From positions 62,001 to 126,000 of the forward strand of contig CAXBGS010000013.1 in NCBI GenBank assembly GCA_963975425.1: DNA of 64,000 nucleotides, in the 5' to 3' direction. The notes beneath the pieces were generated by a model that saw nothing but the letters and a program-made list of their open reading frames with translations, was not told the DNA's origin and searched no databases. The stretch's first letter is position 1, and each line of letters opens with the position of its first letter. The position numbers were made by a program, and so were the translations under genes. This stretch comes from CAXBGS01 sp963975425. GTDB lineage: Bacteria; Planctomycetota; Planctomycetia; Pirellulales; Pirellulaceae. This document shows positions 9,064 through 18,308 of the stretch, piece by piece.

Positions 9064-10140
9064 ATGACACGCATTTTGATCGCATCGATTTTAATTTCGA
9101 TGATCGCAGTGGCCCTTCGCGCCGACGAACTTTACTTTCCTGGCGATACCTGGGATACCGTTGCGCCGGCGGACGTCAACTGGAATGGCCGCAAGATAGA
9201 CCGAGCGATTGACTTTGCGATGAAGCGTCGATCGTCATCGGTCGTCATTCTTCATGGCGGCAAAATCATGGCAGAAAGACACAGCGAAGTGAAAGACGCG
9301 TCGCCGAGATACCGATTTGGTGTGACAGGAAAGTCCGCGGCCGGCCATGTGATCGAGGACGTCGCCTCGGCGCAGAAAAGTGTTGTCAGCTTCCTGGTAG
9401 GCATCGCTATCGACAAAGGCTTGATCGCGATCGATGATCCGGTCGACAAACATTTGGGCACCGGTTGGTCACGTGCAACGGAAACCCAAGAGTCGGCCAT
9501 CACCGTTCGCCACCTCATCAGCATGACAAGCGGGCTGGATGAAAAGCTGCAGTACACCGAGCCACCCGGATCAAAATGGATGTACAACTCTAGCGCCTAC
9601 GCAAAGTCACTGAGTTGCTTGGAAGCCGCATCGGGGCTCACGGCCAACGAATTGACGTCGCAATGGTTACTGCAAAAGGTACAGATGAACGACTCGCGGT
9701 GGACGACACGTCAGTTCGCCAAGTTAGTCAACAAGGAAGCGAATGCGAACGGATTCGCAACGACCGCACGAGACCTGGCGAGGTTCGGATTGCTTGTCCA
9801 GGCACAGGGAAAATGGAAAGATTCTGTCGTGCTCGCAGACAAGGCCTACCTGAAAGATTCCATTTCGCCGTCTCAAAAGCTAAAGCCCTCGTATGGATAC
9901 TTGTGGTGGTTGAATGACCAAGCCGTTGTCGATCGAACGGGCAAGCGGGCGGCGCGGCCGATGATTCCGACCGCACCCGCGGACTTGGTTGCTGCCAAAG
10001 GTGCACTGGGACGAAAATGTTATGTGGTCCCCTCGCTGAACCTCGTTGTCACACGACTCGGTGACGATCCGAACGCTCCGGGTCGAAAGAACTTTGACAC
10101 CGAATTCTGGCGATTGCTGATGGAATCGCAGGTTCAATAG
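9064..10140 (+). CDS. secreted serine hydrolase of the beta-lactamase (class C / DD-peptidase) fold
   Basis: ATG 9064 starts a signal peptide (MTRILIASILISMIAVALRA) and is preferred over upstream in-frame starts. The 358-residue product has the SxxK nucleophile motif as SAQK (Ser102, Lys105), a Tyr-containing second motif in WMYNSSAY near 174-181, and a Gly-rich GALGRK stretch near the C-terminus in place of KTG/HxG. Members include esterases, amidohydrolases and peptidases; the substrate cannot be inferred. It is alone in its transcription unit: same direction as the double esterase 126 bp upstream, and convergent with the EF-hand esterase gene downstream across a large hairpin. Confidence 0.85.
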   Translation: MTRILIASILISMIAVALRADELYFPGDTWDTVAPADVNWNGRKIDRAIDFAMKRRSSSVVILHGGKIMAERHSEVKDASPRYRFGVTGKSAAGHVIEDVASAQKSVVSFLVGIAIDKGLIAIDDPVDKHLGTGWSRATETQESAITVRHLISMTSGLDEKLQYTEPPGSKWMYNSSAYAKSLSCLEAASGLTANELTSQWLLQKVQMNDSRWTTRQFAKLVNKEANANGFATTARDLARFGLLVQAQGKWKDSVVLADKAYLKDSISPSQKLKPSYGYLWWLNDQAVVDRTGKRAARPMIPTAPADLVAAKGALGRKCYVVPSLNLVVTRLGDDPNAPGRKNFDTEFWRLLMESQVQ

Positions 10141-10184
10141 CGGCATGATGCATGGCGAACGGTTGTGCCATGACGCATCCGCCG
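10141..10184. terminator. large hairpin between convergent genes
   Basis: CGGC (10141-10144) pairs with GCCG (10181-10184), and GATGCATGGC (10147-10156) pairs with GCCAT (10167-10171) plus GCATC (10175-10179), leaving a 3-nt bulge and a 10-nt loop. It starts directly after the stop at 10140 and faces a minus-strand gene ending at 10246, so it is a candidate bidirectional terminator. No T-tract. Confidence 0.55.
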
Positions 10185-10245
10185 GCGAACAGGCTTTTGC
10201 GTTCGAGTCTTTGGCATTGTCAAGGATCAGCCTCAAGCACGCGGT

Positions 10246-11352
10246 TCACTTCTGAACCTTGGCCATCAGAAACTCATGGATATCGCCGTACGGTTTCGTT
10301 GGATGATCCGGTGAATTGACGTGACACTCCAATCCCATCGCGTCCATTGCCTCTTTCAGCTTTAACCCAAGCTTGACATGATGGACCCAAAGCCCGGGAT
10401 CGGACGACGCATCGACCGGGACATCGCCTTTGCCATAAGCCATAAAGACGGGGACGTCGTCTTTACTCAAATGGTTGATCGCTGAAGCATCGACCATCAG
10501 TTGATTCAAACGACCGGAATCCAAGTCCGCATCCTCCCTAACCCCGTAAAAGGCGGCCAACGCGGGATGTGGTGGCAAGTCGGGAACGCCGAACCATTGG
10601 CGGAATGTTCGCATGTCATACGTTGGCTGACCATTCTGAGTCCCTGCCGCGACAATCCGCGTGGATTGGCGCGCGATGGGATCGTCACTGTCGGGGTCAG
10701 CAAGGTCATCATGAAACGCTAGCCACAGCGAAATCCCCGCGCCGGCCGATCCGCCGTAACAAGCGATCCGATCAGGATCGAGATTCCACTGCATTGCCTT
10801 GTTGCGAATGAACTGCAACCCACGCGCACAGTCGTTCATCATGATTGGATAGGGGCCCACGTCACTGAGCCGATAGTTCATCGATGCGAACGAGATGCCC
10901 TTTGCCAAATAGTCTGAGGGATTCCCACTAACATTGCTTTTGTCGCCACCACGAAAGCCTCCACCATGGATATAAATCACTAGCGGCGTGGGCTGCCCGT
11001 CACTGGCCTCGGCAAGCCAAATATCAAACGCCTGTCGCTCGTGGTCCCCGTACTTAACATCACGGTGTGTCGGCGTCGCTTGGCCAGTACGACGATCTGC
11101 AGTTTGCTGTGTGGCACGATCACGACGACTAGCGAAAAAACTTTTTAGCTCCTCACGCGTCACTGCGCCGTCGCCATTGGCATCCATCTGGGCAAAGAAC
11201 GCCAAGGGATTCTTGGGCAGCTCATCTTTCGTCAGTTGGTTATCGTTGTTCCGATCCCACTGCGTAAATCGTTCGTCGATCTGCTGTGCATGAAGACCAG
11301 TCGCGGTCAAAACAAATGCCACAACGCCGAAAATGGAAAGTCTCTGTCGCAT
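10246..11352 (-). CDS. secreted EF-hand / alpha-beta hydrolase fusion
   Basis: ATG at 11352 begins the signal peptide MRQRLSIFGV with cleavage near HAQ (residues 21-23); the frame is open to 11409 without a signal-like start. Two EF-hand loops follow: DRNNDNQLTKDE at 33-44 and DANGDGAVTREE at 57-68, each with the acidic 1, 3, 5 and 12 positions of Ca-binding loops. A Gln/Thr/Arg-rich linker (about 75-98) leads to an esterase domain (about 100-368) with HGGGFRGG at 129-136 and the nucleophile elbow GGSAG near 197-201. Planctomycetes commonly place EF-hands on secreted hydrolases, where calcium may stabilise the protein. Substrate unknown. The next gene upstream on the same strand is another hydrolase. 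Confidence 0.85.
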   Translation of the reverse strand: MRQRLSIFGVVAFVLTATGLHAQQIDERFTQWDRNNDNQLTKDELPKNPLAFFAQMDANGDGAVTREELKSFFASRRDRATQQTADRRTGQATPTHRDVKYGDHERQAFDIWLAEASDGQPTPLVIYIHGGGFRGGDKSNVSGNPSDYLAKGISFASMNYRLSDVGPYPIMMNDCARGLQFIRNKAMQWNLDPDRIACYGGSAGAGISLWLAFHDDLADPDSDDPIARQSTRIVAAGTQNGQPTYDMRTFRQWFGVPDLPPHPALAAFYGVREDADLDSGRLNQLMVDASAINHLSKDDVPVFMAYGKGDVPVDASSDPGLWVHHVKLGLKLKEAMDAMGLECHVNSPDHPTKPYGDIHEFLMAKVQK

Positions 11353-11442
11353 CCTACCTTGCTCCGAATATGAACCAGAAACACGATCGCAACACCACTC
11401 AAAACTCATGCATGCACTTTCGGTAAAACGTGCGTACGTAAT

Positions 11443-12294
11443 TCAGTCGCCGTTCTTCTTCACGACCTTTTCGATAAATTTTAACAACAGTCGGTCGGCC
11501 GGAGCGGCCATTGCGCCGTGATTGAATCCGCCCAACTCATATAGCTCGGTATCCTGGTGACCAGCGACCTGCATCATGCGCCACAAGTAAGCGTTTTCCT
11601 CATACCGACCGGCCATTTCCAGTTCGCGATCTCCCGTGATCAACAACAGCGGAGGCGCGTCCGGCCTCACATGAAACAGTGGCGCCATGTCATCAACCTG
11701 CGTTTGCAAACGCGTCAGACCGCGTTCTTTTCGCACCGTAGAGTGCGTGACCGTTTGTCCGCTGTACGGAACCAAACCGGCAAGACTGTCCGCGTCGATG
11801 CCATGGGCGGCCAGCCAACGCTTGTCCAGTCCGATCATGCTGGTCAAATAACCGCCGGCCGAATGCCCACTGACGAAAACGCGGTCAAGCGAACCGCCAT
11901 ACTTTTGAACATTCGCAATCGTCCACGCCACCGCAGCGGCAGCATCCTCGACGTAGGCCGGCGATTGAACTTGCGGATGCAAGCGATAGTTGACCGCAAC
12001 TACCGCGATGCCTTTGCCTTTCAATCCTTCGGGAATTCTCTTGCTTCCGTTGGACAATCCGCCGCCGTGAAACCACACGACCGTTGAAAAGCCTTCTTTG
12101 CCAACCGGATAGTAAACATCCAACTTGCATCGATCTTTCATGTAAGCGGTTGCCTCTTTATCGACACGATAGGCAATATCGGTGTCAATCTCGTACGCCT
12201 GCTTACTACCTACCGTTTGGTCGGCCGTTGCCGTTTCTGTCACGGCTAACAACATCGAGACAAAAATCCAGATAACGATTCGATTAAAACCCAT
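11443..12294 (-). CDS. secreted alpha/beta hydrolase (esterase/lipase-like)
   Basis: The 283-residue protein starts with signal peptide MGFNRIVIWIFVSMLLAV, cleaved near residue 24. It has the oxyanion motif HGGG at 76-79, nucleophile elbow GHSAGGYL near 142-149, and a late His in GGFNHGAM; all three hormone-sensitive-lipase/BD-FAE elements are present. It lies 90 bp upstream of the EF-hand esterase on the same strand, so co-transcription is possible. Together with the double esterase at 6973 this makes four esterase domains within 6 kb. It ends with the basic tail KVVKKNGD. Substrate not identifiable. Confidence 0.83.
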   Translation of the reverse strand: MGFNRIVIWIFVSMLLAVTETATADQTVGSKQAYEIDTDIAYRVDKEATAYMKDRCKLDVYYPVGKEGFSTVVWFHGGGLSNGSKRIPEGLKGKGIAVVAVNYRLHPQVQSPAYVEDAAAAVAWTIANVQKYGGSLDRVFVSGHSAGGYLTSMIGLDKRWLAAHGIDADSLAGLVPYSGQTVTHSTVRKERGLTRLQTQVDDMAPLFHVRPDAPPLLLITGDRELEMAGRYEENAYLWRMMQVAGHQDTELYELGGFNHGAMAAPADRLLLKFIEKVVKKNGD

Positions 12295-12453
12295 ACTTCA
12301 TTCCAAAATAAGAATCAAACACTTCTATTCGATTTCGATCAAGCCGCGCGACAATCGATCATGATGCCCAGCAAAAGGGCAACGTTCGACTCGGTGTTCA
12401 TTTAGAATGCATTTCCGCGCATTCCTGTTGCAAAAGGTTTCCGAGTTTCACCC

Positions 12454-14709
12454 ATGCAAATTTTTCGCTCACTGGTGCTTTCCTGCGTAACAATGTATCT
12501 GCCAGCCACCACGGCCTGGTCGCAAGTCGACGCAAAAAACTTGATTGGCAATCCAAGTTTTGAATTCGGAACGGACCAAGGGCCCACCGGGTGGAAGGCG
12601 AGTTCTTGGAAAGCATGTTCCGGCAATTGGGATGACGAGCACGCTTTCGATGGAAACCGCAGCGTTAAGCTGGCGGGTCTCAATGGCGGCTGGGCAACTT
12701 CATGCACCGTTGCTGCCGACACATTACATCGATTCACGATTCGCTATCGCCTAACAGGCGGCCCATCGAGAATCGTCGCATACGTCCGCGAAAATGGAAA
12801 ATCCGAACCGATTCTCTATCACGGCACAAAAGCAATCGAGGCGTCGGACACAAGCAGCTTTATCGATGGCCAATTCGTCGAAAAAGCAGACGAAAATGGT
12901 TGGGTGCTGTTCGATGCCGGCCTGTTTACGCCGCGCATCGGTCTGACCAATGTCGACGTCTTGATCAAGCTAGTCAGCGAAGATCCAACCGCAACCGTAT
13001 GGCTTGATGACATTCGGATCACGGCACTGCAGCCTGAGACGGTTCCAGAGACCTCAGCGCAACTGGCACGTGTCGAAGGCGCGACCATTTGGACGGACAA
13101 CGAAAATCGCAAGATATTCCTTCGGCAAACACCACCCAACGCGTCAAGCACCAACAAAATCAGCCTGGATCTTGCTCGAGGCGAATACGGTTCATTTCAG
13201 ATCGCCGTCACACCCGAGCAACCCTGGACGGGTGTCGAATTTCGCACCTCGGCCCTGGATGGTCTCGAAACGTTTCCGGCAGACCATCTGCGTTGCCGAA
13301 GACTCGAATACATTGCGGTTGATAACCCGATCAAACCTTTCGCTCGCGCGGGACTACATCCCGACCCACTCTCGCAGCGAATCCCCTGTGAGATTGCCGC
13401 GCACACAAACCAAGTCTTTTGGTTTACCGTTCACGTTCCCGACACTCAGCCATCGGGCAATTACAACGGCCACGTCTCGTTGCATCGTAAACAACAAGAC
13501 GAAACAATTCACGTGTGCGATGTGTCATTGTCCATCCGCGTTAGAGACTTTGCACTGCCTCGTCGCCCTTCGATGGACACGTTCGCGAGAATGCATCTCA
13601 ATGAAGTACTGCAGTTGGAATCGGGCACGAAAGACGACATCGTCAATCGATATTTTCGAAGTTATTTTGAACATCGCGTCCGATGCTCGCTCGCCGCATC
13701 GGTTGGTGTCCGCTTGAAAGGCGATGCCGCCATCGTGAACTCGGCGGCGTTCGTTGATCAATTGAAGTTTGTTCGCAAGACGTTCGGTGCTCGGCCATTT
13801 TTTGTGCCGGCCCTTTGGATCGCTCACGACAAACACCGAATGCCGACCGATGCCTCATGGAAGGGACGACGCATCTTCTCAGATGATCGTATGACGAGGC
13901 TTCATCCAGGCTTTGAAAAACCTTTCACCGATTTTCTTCGACAGCTCACCGCGACTCTGAAATCCGAAAATCTATTCCAGGATCCGATCATACGATTCAT
14001 CGATGAACCTGTGCTGGAGGATGACGCCACGCGCAGCGGCATTAGTGCGATTGCCCGTCTAATCAAAGAAGTCGCACCCGAAATATCGATCTCGTTGACA
14101 ACCACGTCGCCGCACGCCGAATTGTCTGACGTGATCGATCAATGGGTATTGCATACCGACGCATGGGACCGCTCGTCGCCGCAAATCGAGTCTGCTCGGC
14201 GCGCTGGCGCTTCGATCAGCGTCTACAACAACGCAATCGCTTACGTCGAACAAGAAAGGATTCGCATCCGACTGTGGCCTTGGCTACTAAAAAAATACGA
14301 CGTGCAGGGTTCCTATTCTTGGTGCGGCACGACGGCATGGCGTGGCGAGATGGTCGATCCCTGGAACTGCGGAAAAAGCTACTTTGAAGTCATGTTCTAT
14401 CCACCGCGAGATGCCCAGGAACAAGGACCGATCGAGTCCGTCCGCTGGGAACTCTTCCGCCAGGGGCTTCAAGATTACGAATACATTTGCCTAGCCGAAA
14501 GATTGGCCGCGCAATTGGAACAACAAGGCGACACGAATGCCGCCCAAAAAGGACGCGACGCAGTTGCCGGAGCCCTCATGCTCGTGGACCATTGGCCGCG
14601 AGTGCGACCAGCAAACGACCGGCCTTACGTCCGCGATGTAACGCGACTCGCCCAGGCCAGACGTAAGTTGGCTGAAGCGATCGAATCCATGCAGGCGGCT
14701 TCTCGGTAA
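12454..14709 (+). CDS. secreted DUF4091 protein with N-terminal carbohydrate-binding-like domain
   Basis: ATG 12454 opens a signal peptide (MQIFRSLVLS, cleavage near WSQ). Residues about 28-190 look like a jelly-roll carbohydrate-binding module: NLIGNPSFEFG opening, ending in VWLDDIRI. The following segment (200-360) is beta-rich. The C-terminal half (about 370-745) matches DUF4091, a glycoside-hydrolase-like TIM barrel: IRFIDEPVLEDD, then YDVQGSYSWCGTTAW near 610-630, and GLQDYEYICLAERL near the end, where LWRLLREGLEDYEYL-type motifs are typical. The acidic DEP could be catalytic, but no activity is established for close relatives that I can name. It ends 20 bp from the convergent gene at 14730. 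Confidence 0.72.
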   Translation: MQIFRSLVLSCVTMYLPATTAWSQVDAKNLIGNPSFEFGTDQGPTGWKASSWKACSGNWDDEHAFDGNRSVKLAGLNGGWATSCTVAADTLHRFTIRYRLTGGPSRIVAYVRENGKSEPILYHGTKAIEASDTSSFIDGQFVEKADENGWVLFDAGLFTPRIGLTNVDVLIKLVSEDPTATVWLDDIRITALQPETVPETSAQLARVEGATIWTDNENRKIFLRQTPPNASSTNKISLDLARGEYGSFQIAVTPEQPWTGVEFRTSALDGLETFPADHLRCRRLEYIAVDNPIKPFARAGLHPDPLSQRIPCEIAAHTNQVFWFTVHVPDTQPSGNYNGHVSLHRKQQDETIHVCDVSLSIRVRDFALPRRPSMDTFARMHLNEVLQLESGTKDDIVNRYFRSYFEHRVRCSLAASVGVRLKGDAAIVNSAAFVDQLKFVRKTFGARPFFVPALWIAHDKHRMPTDASWKGRRIFSDDRMTRLHPGFEKPFTDFLRQLTATLKSENLFQDPIIRFIDEPVLEDDATRSGISAIARLIKEVAPEISISLTTTSPHAELSDVIDQWVLHTDAWDRSSPQIESARRAGASISVYNNAIAYVEQERIRIRLWPWLLKKYDVQGSYSWCGTTAWRGEMVDPWNCGKSYFEVMFYPPRDAQEQGPIESVRWELFRQGLQDYEYICLAERLAAQLEQQGDTNAAQKGRDAVAGALMLVDHWPRVRPANDRPYVRDVTRLAQARRKLAEAIESMQAASR

Positions 14710-14729
14710 CCGGGCTGCCAACGGCGTGT

Positions 14730-15389
14730 TCACCGGGACATCCGTACGTCATCAAACTCGATTTCGTTTCCGACCACCGTGAAGCCGAAATCGGTCTTCG
14801 TCGCATGAGCGATTCCTGGCGATTTCAATTGCCCGATCTGCTTGCCATCGATCGTAACCGACATCTGGTCGTCAACAATCGAGATCGAAACGTGATGCCA
14901 TTGGTCCGCAGCAAGCGTATTGGGAATCAAAATTTCGCGATCTTTTAGAACTTTGCGACGATCAAGATTCTGCTTGGGATCACGAAGTGCCGCGAACAGA
15001 TCGTTTCGCATCGCACCTTCGCGGTCGTCGGAAATCCTTACAAGTTTTGCCGAGATCGAAACGCGACAGATGTGCCCGGCGTGTACCTCTTTGCAATTCT
15101 TGTCGTTGACGACGAAGTTAAAGCTCTGTCCGTCGGTCAGACGAAACGAAAACTCGAACTTTCCATTTTGAAATTCGACGGGCGCACGACAAACCGCACC
15201 ATGTCCACGCTCGGGTTCCTCGTGTCCCAGCAACCGTCCGTCACGAATCGTGAACGACGGAAGAATGACCAGCCAGTCATCGCCCAGTTGTTTTCGCTCG
15301 AACGAGTCCTGAAAGACAATGTCTTGCGACGCAGCGGGCAGTGACGAAGCGATTGATACCATGCACAAAAGAAAACATCGAATCGACAT
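14730..15389 (-). CDS. secreted concanavalin-like (DUF1080/LamG-type) protein
   Basis: 219 residues starting with the signal peptide MSIRCFLLCMVSIASSLPAA. The rest looks like one beta-sandwich: VFQDSFERKQLGDDW at the start, repeated short strands, WHHVSISIVDDQMSVTIDGK near 165-185, and FGFTVVGNEIEFDDVRM at the end. That pattern is typical of DUF1080 and LamG-fold domains (carbohydrate binding or 3-keto-glycoside hydrolysis). It is shorter and more divergent than the clear DUF1080 protein at 17181. It may be a binding domain without activity. Converges on the DUF4091 gene. Confidence 0.55.
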   Translation of the reverse strand: MSIRCFLLCMVSIASSLPAASQDIVFQDSFERKQLGDDWLVILPSFTIRDGRLLGHEEPERGHGAVCRAPVEFQNGKFEFSFRLTDGQSFNFVVNDKNCKEVHAGHICRVSISAKLVRISDDREGAMRNDLFAALRDPKQNLDRRKVLKDREILIPNTLAADQWHHVSISIVDDQMSVTIDGKQIGQLKSPGIAHATKTDFGFTVVGNEIEFDDVRMSR

Positions 15390-15547
15390 TAGAAAAACCT
15401 TAGGATGATTGAATGAGTTTGTTCGGAGCGGTTTGATCGGCAGCAGATCAACCTCGTACTGTTCGAATTCGTAACCCCGTCATCCAAGACACGATGCGAG
15501 GCAGTTCGACATTTGGCGATACAGAAGACGCCGCTTTCGGAAATCAG

Positions 15548-16831
15548 TCAGCGAGATTCCGTTTGCCAGCCGACCGGCTGCGTCCAAGCTTGCTTTTTCT
15601 GTCCGTCAAACGACGGGTCAACATGATCGAGACTGCTTGTGATCACCGCTCGAACATACAAGTCGTGCTCTTTCATCGTGTAGCTAGCCTGGTCCGCATC
15701 AACGGTCGCAGCGATGATGCCTATGTTCTCCTGTTTCAGGCTCGCCGCTTTCGAGTCGTTATCGCTGCGGGTCACAACGAAATCGATTCGATAACTTGCA
15801 TTTGGTGCGGGGTCCACCTCGATGTCTAGCGTGCGAGTATCGGCATCAAACGAGACATCTTTCAAGGTGACGCCGCTGGACGCATAGAAGTCACCCTTTT
15901 TCATGGCGCGAATCAGATGTTCGGGGGTCAGGAAACGACTGCGAACCATGACCCAGCCGCGCCCCGGTCGCGATCCCTTTTCGCCGTGGTATTCATGGCT
16001 ATCGTCGGTGGCAATGCCCATCAGTGGCGGCACGTCGACTTGGGTTCGACGGATTGCATTGACCAAATCCCAGATCCGCTCGACGCTGGGGTGATCGGCA
16101 TCGCCAAGATGGTTCACACCCGGGTGACCGTTATAGACCTCATAAAAATGCTCCATCGTCACTGCGGCCAAATCCTCGGCTGTGATCGCATAGTGAAAGT
16201 TCGGATGATTCAAATGCGGTAGAACTTCCAGACCGTGGGCATGCTCGTGTTCCAGGATCGCACGAAGATTATTTTGCATCGCTTCGCGTACTGTCGCGCC
16301 GCCCGCTGGTGCAATCGCTTCAGCAAGATTCGTTGCATTGATGTGAACAGGTTTCCCTTCGGCCTTATCACTGATCTCTTCGGCGGGTATTAGGATAAAT
16401 TGATTCCGCTCTTCCAGCAGATATCGGAATTCGTTGAGCGGTTTCAGCCGAACTTCAATCGAATCATTCTCCTGTTTACCACGAGTTTCGACCCAGGCAT
16501 CACCGAACCGATCGCGATACCGTTGAAGCACCCCCTCGTCACTGCGGCCGATGATCTTCTGTAACGACATCCAGCGATCACCTTCGCTCAAGACGTTGTG
16601 ATCGGTGAGCGCAAGAAAATGGTAATCACGCTCTCGATACCAGTCCGCAATCATTTCCGGGAACTGATCGCCATCGCTCCAAAGTGAATGCGTATGCAGA
16701 TTGCCTTTCCACCAACGCAACTCCTGATCGGGCGATTGGCCAGAGCAGACGTTCGGAATTAAGCAAACCAGTGCAAACGCAAACCACACGATTGTGCGCA
16801 CGGCAACTTGTTTATCAGATTGGCCAGTCAT
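15548..16831 (-). CDS. membrane-anchored or secreted PHP-domain phosphoesterase-like protein
   Basis: Two starts lie close together; ATG 16831 is preferred over ATG 16846 because GGAG stands about 10 nt upstream of it. After a short polar tip there is one hydrophobic segment (about 11-30, uncleaved anchor or signal peptide). A PHP domain follows: metal ligands HTHSLWSDGD (His46, His48, Asp53), LTDHN near 80, and a late DDSHEYHGEKG. PHP proteins are metal-dependent phosphoesterases, usually cytoplasmic, so export is notable. The C-terminal part (about 330-425) appears beta-rich. Polysaccharide-locus relatives are often annotated CehA/McbA-type metallohydrolases. Substrate unknown. Confidence 0.78.
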   Translation of the reverse strand: MTGQSDKQVAVRTIVWFAFALVCLIPNVCSGQSPDQELRWWKGNLHTHSLWSDGDQFPEMIADWYRERDYHFLALTDHNVLSEGDRWMSLQKIIGRSDEGVLQRYRDRFGDAWVETRGKQENDSIEVRLKPLNEFRYLLEERNQFILIPAEEISDKAEGKPVHINATNLAEAIAPAGGATVREAMQNNLRAILEHEHAHGLEVLPHLNHPNFHYAITAEDLAAVTMEHFYEVYNGHPGVNHLGDADHPSVERIWDLVNAIRRTQVDVPPLMGIATDDSHEYHGEKGSRPGRGWVMVRSRFLTPEHLIRAMKKGDFYASSGVTLKDVSFDADTRTLDIEVDPAPNASYRIDFVVTRSDNDSKAASLKQENIGIIAATVDADQASYTMKEHDLYVRAVITSSLDHVDPSFDGQKKQAWTQPVGWQTESR

Positions 16832-17180
16832 TGTGTCTTTCTCCATTGGTAGCCATGACGCTGAGATGTCGATCTTTCACTTGTTTGGTTTTGCAGCCTT
16901 AGGCATGGCCACAGTTTCTAAGCCGCTAATCGTACGGACCATATGACAGGGGCTCGGTCGGCATCTATCCCGCGAACGTAGCCAAATCCGATGACTGAAT
17001 GTCAGCGAACGCGACAAGCGGCTTGTTTATTGCGACCAAGGCGGGAACGCGGTTGCGGCGAGACTTCTCGTGCCGCAACCGTGTCTGAAAGGTAGGCAAA
17101 AAAATTGAACGCAGCGGAGCCACGCAGATAGCGAATCGCTTGAGGCAACCCAATGGGTTCAGCCCACTTTGCACATGAGC
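16832..17180. other. 349-bp intergenic region with a strong hairpin
   Basis: No gene is supported here. The left part holds the promoter region of the PHP gene. The right part holds a 12-13 bp hairpin at 17047-17084 downstream of the DUF1080 gene. Confidence 0.7.
17047..17084 (-). terminator. strong hairpin downstream of the DUF1080 gene
   Basis: CGGTTGCGGC (17050-17059) pairs perfectly with GCCGCAACCG (17072-17081); A-T, C-G and a G-T pair extend it to 17047/17084. It lies about 100 bp past the stop of the minus-strand gene ending at 17181. No T-tract follows on the minus strand. Confidence 0.5.
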
Positions 17181-17945
17181 CTATAGCTCTTTGACGCGAA
17201 CATCGCGCCACAGAACTTTGCCGTCTTTGCCCTTGTGAATCTGCAACCCAAAGAATCCTTTGGGATAGCTCCCGTCGTCGACCCAATGAGCTGCGGGGAT
17301 GCCATTAACCCAAGTTTTGACAACGTTACCCTTTGCCATCACGGTCAGTCGGTTCCAATCGTCTTTCTTGATCGCCCCGCGGACGTCTTGATGCGCTTTC
17401 AGCCAAAGCGGATAAAAATAACCGCCGCAGCTTTGCCCATAGATGCCACCTGACCAACCCCGGTCGCCTGCGATGCCTTCCATTTCCGCTTGCGGACCAA
17501 AGACCGTCTCGCCTTTCTTATCTTGCTTAACTTGTGCGCGAAACATAACGCCCGAGTTCCCGTCGACTTCCCATTTCATTTCGCATGTAAAAATGAAGTC
17601 GGTATAGTCGGAACGATCGGTGCTCAAATACGTACTGTTCGATCCCGGCTCGACGGTTCCGACGACCAATCCATCGCTTACCTCGAACTTGCACGTCCCA
17701 CCCTTCGGGGACCATCCGGCCAGATCCTCGCCGTTGAACATGGGCACGAAACCATCTTCGAGTGACGGTTCCGCGTCGGTGTTCAGAAGCATTTCCGACG
17801 GGACAGGCGCGTTTTCCTGCTTCTTGTATTTTGCGTACCAACTCGCCTGCTGAGCATCAACCGCCTCGGGCAATGGCGGCTGGTCGCCCCTAACGAACAG
17901 CGGAAAACTAAGAACCAGCCAGACGATCATAAAGGCGTAGCGCAT
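17181..17945 (-). CDS. secreted DUF1080 (3-keto-disaccharide hydrolase family) protein
   Basis: The ATG at 17945 is used; a TTG just upstream is the only other start. The signal peptide MRYAFMIVWLVLSFPLFVRG is followed by a DUF1080 beta-sandwich: FVPMFNGEDLAGW near 67-79, then MKWEVDGNSGVMFRAQ, IYGQSCGGYFYP, DDWNRLTVMAKGN, VNGIPAAHW and the terminal GFFGLQIHKGK with LWRDVRVKEL. These are textbook DUF1080 landmarks, and the 254-residue length is usual for a single-domain member. Pfam PF06439 is now described as hydrolysing 3-keto-glycosides made by sugar oxidoreductases; planctomycetes have many copies. Two Gfo/Idh oxidoreductases occur elsewhere in this window but not adjacent. Confidence 0.88.
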   Translation of the reverse strand: MRYAFMIVWLVLSFPLFVRGDQPPLPEAVDAQQASWYAKYKKQENAPVPSEMLLNTDAEPSLEDGFVPMFNGEDLAGWSPKGGTCKFEVSDGLVVGTVEPGSNSTYLSTDRSDYTDFIFTCEMKWEVDGNSGVMFRAQVKQDKKGETVFGPQAEMEGIAGDRGWSGGIYGQSCGGYFYPLWLKAHQDVRGAIKKDDWNRLTVMAKGNVVKTWVNGIPAAHWVDDGSYPKGFFGLQIHKGKDGKVLWRDVRVKEL

Positions 17946-18308
17946 CAACGAAGTTCCCTATAGGTTTATCAAAAGTGTGACGCCGCCCAGTGCCAGAAAC
18001 GACGCTCGCAAAAGCTACAGACGGCGACGGACATTGTAATGCAAACGCTATCTCAGAGCAGAACCGCCAAGGGAGCAGGCGCAAACAGCCGCCTCGCCCC
18101 CCAGATGAAACTCGGCCGTGAAACACAGCACGCGTTTTCACCGACCGAAAATGCGTAAAAACACCAGATTGCTCTGAGTCGTTTCACACCGTGCTGCTAC
18201 CCTGCAGGGCTGAAACGCCGTAAGCACGACGTCATCGCCGATCGGTAGTCGGCCAAGTTCGCTGCGCCGGCCCGCAAACGCTGCTACCGCTATCTGGAGA
18301 CTCCAAGG
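17946..18308. other. 363-bp divergent intergenic region
   Basis: No gene supported. It must contain the promoters of the DUF1080 gene (minus) and of cfa (plus). A 7-bp inverted repeat, CGTTTCA at 18180-18186 and TGAAACG at 18211-18217, encloses the palindrome CCTGCAGG (18201-18208) about 100 bp before cfa; it could be an operator or leader hairpin. Confidence 0.5.

Noticed and set aside
17908..18141. 77-codon minus-strand frame upstream of the DUF1080 gene
   Set aside because: Overlaps the DUF1080 signal peptide in another frame and has no conserved look.
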